In this document: positions 45,437 through 54,328 of the stretch, in pieces
Layout: the number at the start of each line of letters is the position of its first letter
How positions within the stretch are numbered: the first letter of the stretch is position 1
Assembly (NCBI RefSeq): GCF_030035675.1
Contig: NC_084480.1
Location: forward strand, 4,377,501-4,441,500
DNA: 64,000 bases
Direction: 5' to 3'
Origin: Rhineura floridana
Lineage: Eukaryota; Chordata; Lepidosauria; Squamata; Rhineuridae
Program-made: the position numbers and the translations under genes
Notes under the pieces: generated by a model
Database searches by the model: none
The model's input: the letters and a program-made list of their open reading frames with translations, nothing else
What the model was told of the DNA's origin: nothing

Positions 45437-48197
45437 ACTGTTGGTTCTAGGGGATGTCAACATCCATGCCAAGGCCACCTTATCCGGGGCGGCTCAGGAT
45501 TTCATGGTCTCCATGACAACCATGGGACTGTCCCAATATGCCATTGGCCCAACACATGTAGCAGGGCATACTCTAGATTTGGTTTTTGCAACTGGACATG
45601 GAGTCGGTGACCTGAATGTGGGGGGCCTGACATCAGTCCCTCTGTCATGGACAGATCACTACTTGTTGAAGTTTAGACTTACAGTGGCTTTTCCCCTCTG
45701 CAAGGGTGGGGGACCTATTAAGTTGGTCCACCCCCAGAGACTAATGGATCCGGATGGTTTCCAAAGGGCTCTGGAGAGTTTTCCGGCTGATAGGGCTGGT
45801 GCTCCTGTCGAAACCCTGGTCGAGCTGTGGAATACAGAAATGACCCGGGTGGTTGACATGATAGCTCCTGAGCGCCCTCTCCTGTGTAGAGCTCGTACGG
45901 CTCCATGGTATACCCCAGAGTTGAGAGCAATGAAACAATATCGGAGACGACTTGAGTGCAGATGGAGACGAACTCCTAGTGGATGCAATTATACACTGGT
46001 AAGTGCCTATGGTAAGCTGTATTTAGGGGCAGTAAGGGCAGCAAAAAAAACAATATTTTGCTGCCACTATCAAATCATCAATCTGCCACCCAGCGGAGCT
46101 CTTCAGAATTGTCCGGGGGCTATTACGCTCTGGCCCCAGGGACATGGTAGAACCATCTGAGGCCCACTGTAATGAATTTGCTAGGCACTTCCAGGATAAA
46201 ATCTTTAGCATCCGCCAGGGCTTAGACTCCAGTGTTATAGTAGGTGAATCAAGCAAGGTATCCAGAGCACAGCCTTCTCCCGATTTCTTGGATGAGTTTC
46301 AGTTGGTGCAGCTTGAGGACGTTGACAAGGTGCTTGGACAGGTTCGTGCAACCACTTCTGTGCTGGATCCTTGCCCTTCTTGGCTAATAAAAGCTAGCAG
46401 GGATGGAACAGCCGGCTGGGCCAGGGAGGTGATTAATGCCTCTCTGTAAGAGGGGGTGGTCCCTGGCTGCCTGAAAGAGGCAGTAGTGAGACCACTCCTG
46501 AAGACACCCTCCCTGGACCCAGAAAATCTTAATAACTATAGGCCGGTAGCAAATATTCCATTCCTGGGCAAGGTCCTGGAACGAGTGGTTGCGGGCCAGC
46601 TCCAGACACTCTTGGATGAGATCGATTAACTGGATCCATTTCAGTCGGGTTTCAGGCCTGGTTTGGCACGGAAACAGCCTTGGTCACCCTGTATGATGAC
46701 CTTTGTCGGGAGAGAGACAAGGGGAGTGTGACTCTGCTGATTCTCCTTGACCTCTCAGCAGCTTTTGATACCATCGACCATGGTATCCTTCTGGGGAGAC
46801 TGGCTGAGTTGGGAGTGGGAGGTACTGCATTGCAGTGGTTCCGCTCCTACTTGGCAGGTTGCCTCCAGAAGGTGGTGCTTGGGGAACATTGCTCAGCACC
46901 CTGAACTCTCCAGTATGGGGTTCCGCAGGGGTCAGTTCTATCCCCCATGCTGTTTAACATCTACATGAAACCGTTGAGTGCAGTCATCCAGAGCTTTGGA
47001 GTGCATTGCCATCAGTATGCTGATGACACGCAGCTCTATTTCTCCTTTTCATCCTCTTCAGGTGAGGCTGTCAATGTGGTGAACCGGTGCCTGGCTGCAA
47101 CAATGGACTGGATGAGGGCTAATAAACTGAAGCTCAATCCAGACAAGACTGAGATGCTGTTAGTGGGTGGTTCTTCTGACTGGATGGTGGATGTCCAGCC
47201 TGTCCTGGATGGGGTTGCACTCCCCCTGAAGGAGCAGGTTCGTAGCTTGGGGGTTCTCCTAGAACCATCTCTGTCACTGTCGCTCATGTAGCCTCGGAAG
47301 CACGGAGTGCCTTCTACCAACTTTGTCCTTTACCAGGAAGATGAATGTTTTTGGTTTGCTGTTCCTGTTTTTTTAGCTTTTCCGTTATTGTTAGTTTTTA
47401 TTGTTAGTCTCTTAATGTTTTGATGTTTGCATGTTCTGCTTTGTACGTCGCTTAGAGTGGCTGACAATTCAGCCAGATAAGTGACTAATAAGTCGAATAA
47501 ATAAATAAACTTTGGTTGATGGCCCAACTACGTCCCTATCTGCACAGGGATAACCTGGCTTCAGTTGTCCATGCTCTGGTAACCTCTAAATTAGATTACT
47601 GCAATGCACTCTACGTGGGGCTGCCTTTGAAGACGGTTCAGAAACTGCAGCTTGTGCAATATGCAGCAGCCAGATTGGTAACAGGGACCAGATGGTCTGA
47701 ACATATAAAACCGATTCTGGCCCACTTGCACTGGCTGCCTTTATGTTATTGAGCTTGATTCAAGGTGCTGATTTTGACCTATAAAGCCTTACACGGCTTG
47801 GGACCACAATGCCTGATGGAACGCCTCTCCCAATACGAACCCACCCGTACACTATGTTCAAGATCAAAGGCCCTCCTCCGGGTGCCTACTCCAAGGAAAG
47901 CTCGGAGAATGGCAACAAGGGAGAGGGCCTTCTCAGTGGTGGCCCCCAAATTATGGAATGATTTTTCTGACGAGGTGCGCCTGGTGCCAACACTGTTATC
48001 TTTTCGGCACCAGGTCAAGACTTTCCTCTTCTCCCAGGCATTTTAGCATGTGTTTTATATTGTTTTAATTTTTTTAATTGTGTTTTAAATTGTTTTTTAA
48101 AAGATGTATTTTAAATTGTATTTGTTTTTAGTTACTGTAAACCGCCCAAAGAGCTTCGGCTATGGGGCGGTATACAAGTATAATAAATAAATAAATA
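45437..48197 (+). mobile_element. L2-type LINE nested in BovB, decayed
   Basis: Begins inside the endonuclease (LLVLGDVNIHAKA), continues through the EN C-terminus (AGHTLDLVFATG), linker, RT ([26 protein letters not shown]) and the C-terminal domain (DYCNALYVGLPLKT). It ends with GGGGCGGTATACAAGTATAA and (ATAA)n. Several stops and frame changes are present (for example a TAA in NASL-stop near 46447 and a TGA after the GEHCSAP block near 46902). The element is also interrupted at about 47322-47510 by another insertion. The flanks on both sides belong to one BovB element. Confidence 0.88.
47322..47510 (+). mobile_element. Short retroelement 3' end nested in L2
   Basis: Inserted at the L2 sequence CTACCAACTT|GG. 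The duplication AACTTTG flanks it (about 47318-47324 and 47508-47515). The insert ends GCTTAGAGTGGCTGACAATT...GACTAATAAG with (AATA)n, which looks like another LINE-type 3' end. Its family is not identified. Confidence 0.65.
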
Positions 48198-50118
48198 TGA
48201 TGAGACCCCTAGGTCAGATGGCACTCAGCGAGCTACTGGGGAAGAACCAGAGACAAGTATGAGTAGCGCTGTGACTAATGATGCCACTGCATCAAAGCCG
48301 AAAGGAAGTGCAGAGGCTGATGTGCACAGATGTGAAAGAAGAGTCCAGAGTTGTACGACGCACACAATAGGAACATGTAATGTGGGAAGCATGAACCAAG
48401 GAAAGTTAGAAATTGTCAAGAAAGAAATGGAACGTATCAACATTACAATACTTGGCGCGAGTGAATTAAAATGGCCGGGAATGGGACATTTTCAATCAGG
48501 TAACTACAAAATATTTTATGCAGGAAATGAGAAATTAAGAAGAAACAGGGTCACTTTAATAGTGAGAAGTGATGTAGCAAAAGCAATTAGGAGCTATAAC
48601 GCAAGGTCTGAGCAAGTGATATCAATGAGATTTAACAGGGAACCTATTAACATAACCATCATCCAAGTCTACACTCCAACAACAAACGCAGAAGGGAGAG
48701 ATTTTACATAGAAGTACAGGAATTGATCACACACCAAAACAAGATGTTCTGATAATCATGGGGGACTGGAATGCAAAAGCAGGGAACAGAGAAGACCTAG
48801 AAATTGAGGGGAAATGGTGCTTAGGAGATAGAAATGAAGCAGGAGAAAGACTTATTGAATTCTGTGAAGCCAATAATTTGTTTCATGTGAACACTTTTTT
48901 TGAGCAACAAAAAAGATGACTGCACGTGGACCTCATCAAATAGTCAATATAGGAATCAAATTTATTATTAATTGGTAGCAGAAGACGGAGAAGTTCCATA
49001 CTTTCTGCAAAAACAAGACCAGGAGCAGGCTGCGGTACAGATCATGAACTGGTAATATTGAAAATCAGAGTAAAGCTAAAGAAAAACAACAATCATACTG
49101 CCAAAATACAATTTAAAGAACATCCTAGAAGAATATAAAGATCAAGTAAGGAACAGATTTGAGGCTTTAAACTTAGTTGACAGAGAACCAGAAGAACTAT
49201 GTGTTGAAATCAGAGACATTATCAGGGAATAATGCAAAAAGACAATACCTCTAGTTAAAAAGATGGAAAGATCGCAATGGATGACTGATGAAACTCTTAA
49301 AATGGTTAAAGAAGGAAGGAAAGCAAAAGCAAAAGGAGATAGAAACACGGTCAGAACTCTAAATGCAACAATACAGTGACTAGTACGTGGGGACAAAGAG
49401 AACTATTACAATAGTTATTGTATAGGAATACCAGAGGACAACAAAAAGGGTAGAACAAGAGCCCTATTCCAAAAGATTAGAGAAATTAAAGGGAAATTCA
49501 AACCAAGAGTAGGGATGTTGAATAATCAACAGATGAACACACTGACTGACCGAGGTGAAATAAAAGGAAGATGGAAGCAATACATTAAAGAACTATATAA
49601 AAGAGATGCAAGGATGACAGATTCATTCACGGAGGAACCGTATGATGAAGAACCAGAAATTTTAGAATGTGAGGTGAAAACTGCTCTTAAAATACTTGGA
49701 AGAAACAAATCACCAGGAACAGATGGCATAACAATAGAGTTGCTACAAGCTACTGAGACTGAATCTGTCCAAATTTTGACAAACATTTGTCAACAAATAT
49801 GGAAAACTAAACAATGGCCCACTGGAAGCATTCAATATATATCCCAGTTCCAAAGGAAGGGGATCCCAGGGAATGCAGTAATTATCGAACTATTGCCTTA
49901 ATATCCCATGCAAGTAAGGTAATGCTCAAGATTTTAAATCAAAGGCTCTTAAAATATATGGAGTGAGAAATGCCAGATATCCAAGCTGGATTTAGATAAG
50001 GAAGAAGTAACAGAGAGTGTATCACAAACATATGTTGGATAATGGAATGGACTAAGGAATTTCAGAAGAAAATCACCGTGCTTTACAGATTACAGCAAAG
50101 CCTTTGATTGTGTAGATG
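48198..50118 (+). mobile_element. BovB/RTE LINE, endonuclease and partial RT (after L2 insertion)
   Basis: From TGAGACCCCTAGGTCAGATG onward it follows the BovB ORF. The endonuclease shows GTCNVGSMNQGKLEIVKKEM, LGASELKWPGMG, INITIIQVYTPTTNAEG and then GDWNAKAG. The linker follows, then the RT start (PEILECEVKTALKILGRNK SPGTDG-type, ICQQIWKTKQWP, CNYRTIAL-like). Frame changes and stops are numerous, for example at 48711 just after AEGRDFT. It stops abruptly inside the RT (FTDYSKAFDCVD at about 50100), so the 3' half is missing. Confidence 0.88.
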
Positions 50119-50517
50119 TCTGTAATTAACAGCAGAAGCTCCTCTACCTGGAGATGCCCATGGGAAATGAACCTGGGACCTTCTGGATAAAATGCATGGG
50201 CTCTGGACAAGGATCACAGCTAAGTGACCAAGTATATGTATGCCATTTGAACTCACATATAAGTAAGTATAATACAATCTTCTCCAATCACACTCCTGTC
50301 CATGCTGCCTTGGGCCGACTGCAGTTGTACCCAAAAACATCTAAAGGGTATCAGGTCGGGGAAGGCTGGTATAATATTAATAGAAAACTTGATTAAAATC
50401 AATGATTTTAAGTCAGTTTACTCCTCTCCCCTTTTGCTGCTTTAAATTGCATTAGTCTGTCAATCCACGCTGCTCCACCTCAAGCTGCTTTAGAACTGTA
50501 ACAATGAATTATGATTA
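50119..50517. other. No gene recognised; SINE and MITE scraps
   Basis: Contains a minus-type SINE scrap (TACCTGGAGATGCCCATGGG, AACCTGGGACCTTCTGG) and a hAT-MITE half at about 50300-50375 (CTGTCCATGCTGCCTTGGGC, AACATCTAAAGGGTATCAGG, GGGGAAGGCTGG). Confidence 0.45.
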
Positions 50518-50750
50518 CAGTAGGGCCCTGCTTTACGGTGTTCCGTTTTACGGCGCTTCGTTCATGCGGCGGTCTTCAATTAGGGAAAGGCCCCGCTCTT
50601 ACAGCGCTTGTTCTGCTAATACGGCGTTTTTTTTCCGTTGCGCGCCATTTTGACATCATTTTTGCGCAACGCAGCCCATTATAGTCTATGGGGCCACGCT
50701 TTACGGCGGGGGCCTGGTCCCTAACCCGCCGTATTAGCGGGGCCCTACTG
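50518..50750. mobile_element. Tc1/mariner (Tigger-like) MITE, 233 bp, TA target site
   Basis: Starts CAGTAGGGCCCTGCTTTACG and ends GTATTAGCGGGGCCCTACTG. It is flanked on both sides by TA (50516-50517 and 50751-50752). The terminal repeats and TA duplication fit Tigger/pogo-type mariner elements. The interior is unusually CpG-rich for an intergenic repeat (several ACGGCG units), so it is probably young or unmethylated. Confidence 0.85.
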
Positions 50751-50794
50751 TACTACTGAACCATTTCCAGATAAGAAGGGTAGCCATACAAGCC

Positions 50795-51250
50795 TGTTGC
50801 AGGAACAACAACAAGAAGTCTTGTGGCACCTCAAAGGCTAATAAATTTGATTATGACATTAGCTTCTGTGAATTACAGCCACTTTATCAGATGCAGGAAG
50901 TGTTATCCTGAGTTGCAGGCAAATTTATCAACATGGCTGGGAAGAAGAATTATAAATAGGGAAGTCAGAAGGAAGACGGAAAAGTACAGACAATTATAAT
51001 TACCCTATTAACAGTGGCCATTCACTGTTAATTTGTTTTGGTGAACAGCCATTGTTACCTTCTTATCACTGTCTGTACTTTTTTGTGTTTCATTTCCCTG
51101 TGATCTCACTGTTTAGAATTCCACACACCCCGTCACTGAAACCTTGTGTATATACATCTCATGCATCTGATGAAGCAGTCCACAAAAGCTTATGCCATAG
51201 CATTTGTTCTCTAATGTGTCACAAGACTCTTTGTTGCTGTTGTTGTTAAG
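50795..51250. mobile_element. Penelope-like inverted-repeat fossil
   Basis: The left arm (about 50797-50902, minus sense) contains AAGTCTTGTGGCACCTCAAA and TTTATCAGATGCAGGAAG. The right arm (about 51155-51245, plus sense) contains ATGCATCTGATGAAGCAG, TCCACAAAAGCTTATGCC and TGTCACAAGACT. The arms are inverted copies of a repeat common in reptile genomes. The right arm retains a CTGATGA...AAAGC order like a worn hammerhead, parallel to the intact motifs at 34.5 and 36.7 kb. No coding region is left. Confidence 0.6.
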
Positions 51251-51287
51251 GTATTAATAATATTATTATTGTTATAAGATATTTAAG

Positions 51288-51830
51288 TAACCAGATTATC
51301 TGAAGCACAAAAAATATTATTGTCGTTGAGATATTAATTAAATAACCAGACTACATGAAACACAAAATTTTAATTATCACTAACCAGATTGTGCAAGGGA
51401 CAAAAATATTAAGATATTAAGCAAATAACCAGATTTAGTTGAACCACAAAATATTCATTATGCTTATTATTATTAAATAATGAGATTATGTGAAGCACAA
51501 AAATTATTGTTATTATTAGTTTTATATTAAGTTATTAAACTAATAACCAGATTATGTGAAGCACAAGAATTATTGCTACTGTTAGTTGTTGTTATTTATT
51601 ACTTATTTGTTTGATTTAAGTCCCGCCCTTCCTCCCAGCAGGAGCCCAGGGCAATAATTGTTATTATTAGTTGTTATGATATTAAGCTGTTAAATTAACC
51701 AGATTAGGTGAAGTGCACATTTTTATTTGATTATTATTAAATAAACAGATTAGGTGAAGCACAAGAATTATTATTCTTGTTGTTATTAGCTGTTATTGTC
51801 ATATCAAGTTAATAACCAGATTTCGCGCCG
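51288..51830 (+). repeat. Degenerate tandem array, core TAACCAGATTATGTGAAGCAC
   Basis: Nine occurrences of a TAACCAGATTA(T/G)GTGAAGCAC core start at 51288, 51343, 51381, 51426, 51478, 51544, 51696, 51742 and 51813. They are separated by (ATT)n-rich spacers so that units run about 35-90 bp. A LINE tail (about 51600-51655) interrupts the array after the sixth unit. The ninth core is truncated by the start of the CpG island (CAGATTTCGCGCC). Confidence 0.8.
51600..51655 (-). mobile_element. L2-like LINE tail inside the tandem array
   Basis: AAGTCCCGCCCTTCCTCCC and AGCAGGAGCCCAGGGC match the minus-strand form of the 13360 and 3109 tails. Confidence 0.65.
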
Positions 51831-52604
51831 CACGCCAGGGCTGCCCACAAGCTCCCTGAAGCCAGCGGGGCTCCCTCCTGCGGGCCTTCCTTCCAGCCCG
51901 CCGCGAAGCAGCAGCCAAGCCGGGCTGACCTACTTAGCCGGCTCCTTCGGTTTTTCCTCCCTGCTGGAAGCAATGGGCCTTGTCCAGAAAGAGCAGCCAG
52001 GCAGGCACGCCGGCCAAGCGGGCGCCGACGGGTGACTCTCCGGGGCAGCCAAGCGGGACTCTCCCTCTCCCTCTCCCTCCCTCGCCCGAGGCGCTTCAAA
52101 CGAGGAGGAAATGTCCTGCTCAGAACACGGCAAGATCGGCGCCTCCCCATTGGGCTCTAGGCCTGCCGATCCTGGCGTCACCGACCCCAGCCCAATCAGA
52201 GTCAGCGAGTGGCGTCAGAAGGGCCGTTTCGTGGCCTCAATGGAAACAGCGCCCGCCCTCGTGGAGGCAGCATCCAATCAGCGAGGTGGATGCTGCGCGA
52301 GGCGTGAGAGTAGAAAAGTTGACTGGATTTCGCGAACGTGATTGACAGGCAGCCCATCAATAGCAAAGAAGCGTAGCCTCCCGCCTGACGAACACGCACA
52401 GCCAACAAATGTTGACGTGAAAAAAAGTGAGGCTAAGCTGCCGCCTCTCGGAGGCTTACTTCCCGCCTTTTTTTGTTGTCTCTCTGATTGGCAAAGATGG
52501 GGCTCCGCCCCTTTCCTCCCTCATGCGACGTTCTATTGGGCGGTTGAGGTGACGTACGACGGCGCGACAAATGGGCGCGAGTCTTTGAACGCAGGCTTGG
52601 GGGT

Positions 52605-52618
52605 GTTGCCATGGAGAC
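52605..52618 (+). promoter_or_regulatory. RFX X-box motif
   Basis: GTTGCCATGGAGAC, one strong half-site (GTTGCC) directly followed by a close match to the second half-site of the canonical X-box. X-boxes near start sites mark cilium genes, which suits KIF24, a centriole/cilium kinesin, but this is inference. Confidence 0.55.
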
Positions 52619-52619
52619 G

Positions 52620-52683
52620 CGGCCTAGCTAGCGCCTGCAGAGCTTTCCTGGATTCCTAAGGGAGCCGTAACTAGGGCTACAGG
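52620..52683 (+). other. Candidate non-coding first exon end
   Basis: The sequence after the X-box ends GGGCTACAG|GTTAGT (junction 52682/52683), a good splice donor on the plus strand at the island edge. It would be the first exon of the right-hand gene. No long ORF is associated. Confidence 0.3.
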
Positions 52684-52740
52684 TTAGTTGTAACTCGGCG
52701 TAAAAGGGAGGGGGGAACACGCCTAGGGGGGTTCTTATTT

Positions 52741-53329
52741 GCTATAAGTTCACGAAGGAAGTCGGGAAAAATGAGTGATGCCGATTTGTGCTACTATTTG
52801 CAGGCTTTCATATCCATACAAGCTTATTTTAAGATAATGCACTTCTTAAAAAACAAGGTAATTATCAAACAATTGGCTTTTGAGGCATTCCCCCCCCCGT
52901 TTTAAAAAGATGCAGTCAGGCCACGTTTTAAAATCCGCTTAAAGCAATTTTAAAAGCGTGCGTGCGTGCGGGGTGGTGGTGGAAAGAGTGGAGTGGATGT
53001 TATAATGGAAGATCCGACCTTGGACCTGCTGGAAGGGTCGGTGTGTGTGTGAAGAAGTCTTTAAGGTGAGGAGGGAGACTGAAAACCTGGAGGTGGGCAA
53101 AACCTATGCAACTCCTGTTGTCTAAGCATTAAGATGGTGTATATGTATGTGTGTGTGTGTGGGTGACTTGCAGTTCAGGAACTGGAAGATCACCTTGACT
53201 GGCCATTTAGCAAAAAAAAAAGGTTCAGAATAGTTTTGGCATAACTTTAGCAGTTAAACTTGTTGCATATACATCTGGTACCTTTGTTCATCTTGAATGC
53301 AGGTTTGATTATAGCGTTTTTATTTATTT
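52741..53329. other. No gene recognised
   Basis: Probable first intron of the right-hand gene. Contains a (TG)n run at about 53143-53162 and no recognisable exon. Confidence 0.3.
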
Positions 53330-53850
53330 TCTTCATATATATATGTGTATATATTATATAATATTTCAATTTATAGACTGCTTACTATCTAAAAGATCTC
53401 AAAGCTTATAATAGAATACACAAGGTACAATAAAAATATCAAATTAATTTACAAAGCAAAATACATAAACAATATCATAGAGTTTGAAGACCTGCCTTTC
53501 AGTCGAGGAAGAATTTTTCACAACAGGTTGTGCAGAATTTTAACTTGCCTCGAACAATAAAATCAGAAGCTTTAAAATAACAGGGAAAGTGTAGTTAGGC
53601 CTGACAGCATGAAAAAAATACAATGTTTAGGAGAGAATTAATGTCAATAGGTTTAAAAGGCCTGGGAATATAGAGAAGGCTTTCACCTGAAGCCAAAAGT
53701 TGTCTAATGTTGCCAGTCAAATCTCCTTGGGAAGAGAATACCAAAGCTGCGATGCCATCACTAAGAAGCTCCTTGTCTCTCTCTAGTCACTGTCTGTGTC
53801 TCTTCTGACAGTAGTAGAACCTATAGAAGGCATTCTGAGGAAGAAAATGC
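53330..53850 (-). mobile_element. Degraded L2-like LINE 3' end
   Basis: From the tail: TTTCAATTTATAGACTGCTT, CAAGGTACAATAAAAATATC. Then come remnants such as GACCTGCCTTTCAGTCGAGG, GAAGGCTTTCACCTGAAGCC and GAATACCAAAGCTGCGATGC, which fit a minus-strand L2-like C-terminal region. No open frame. Confidence 0.5.
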
Positions 53851-53902
53851 ATGGGTAAGTTGGTGTGGGAAAAGGCATTCCTTAAGATAATGAGGGCTTT
53901 AA

Positions 53903-54328
53903 TTGTTCTTTCCCTTCCTCCCATATGATGGTGGTGGTGGTGGAGATAGTTTGGTAGACAGTGCTGGGAAGGAGTCAGTGGTCGTGGTGCACGTTGGCAC
54001 CAACGACATGGGGAAATGCAGCCGTGAGGTCCTGGAAGCAAAATTTAGGTTGCTTGGTAGGATGCTGAAAGCCAGGACCTCCAAGGTGGCTTTCTCTGAA
54101 ATGCTACCGGTTCCACGCGCAGGACCAGCCAGACAGGCCCAGCTTCGCAGTCTCAATGCGTGGATGAGACGATGGTGTCGGGTGGAAGGGTTCGGATTTG
54201 TTAGGCACTGGGGAACATTTTGGGACAAGCCGGGCCTGTACTAAAGGGACGGGCTCCACTTGAACCAGAATGGAACCAGACTGCTGGCACTTAAAATTAA
54301 AAAGGTAGCAGAGCAGCTTTTAAACTGA
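53903..54328 (+). pseudogene. CR1 ORF1, C-terminal SGNH/esterase-like domain, partial
   Basis: VVVVHVGTNDMGK carries the GxND block of the SGNH hydrolase fold found at the C-terminus of CR1 ORF1p. It is followed by AGPARQAQLRSLNAWMRRWC and FGFVRHWGTFW. A TAA interrupts the frame at 54242-54244. The same frame then continues with RDGLHLNQNGTRLLALKIKK, the expected DGxHLxxxG catalytic block, to a normal stop at 54326-54328. The N-terminal part of ORF1, including the GDS block, is missing, so the copy is truncated. Confidence 0.8.

Larger units (their letters stand above)
51825..52740. promoter_or_regulatory. CpG-island promoter, likely bidirectional
   Basis: A sharp switch from AT-rich repeats to dense CpG. 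There are five CCAAT boxes in either orientation (52149-52153, 52192-52196, 52274-52278, 52487-52491, 52535-52539). CRE-like sites are TGACGTGA (52413-52420) and TGACGTA (52550-52556). An X-box lies at 52605-52618. There is no clear TATA box. Multiple CCAAT boxes without TATA are typical of divergent housekeeping promoters. By human synteny (KIF24 and NUDT2 share a divergent start, as I recall) this would drive NUDT2 to the left and KIF24 to the right. No coding sequence confirms the right-hand gene. Confidence 0.75.

Noticed and set aside
51796-52659. Several open frames in the CpG island on both strands
   Set aside because: GC-rich sequence rarely has stops. None shows a known domain or splice context.
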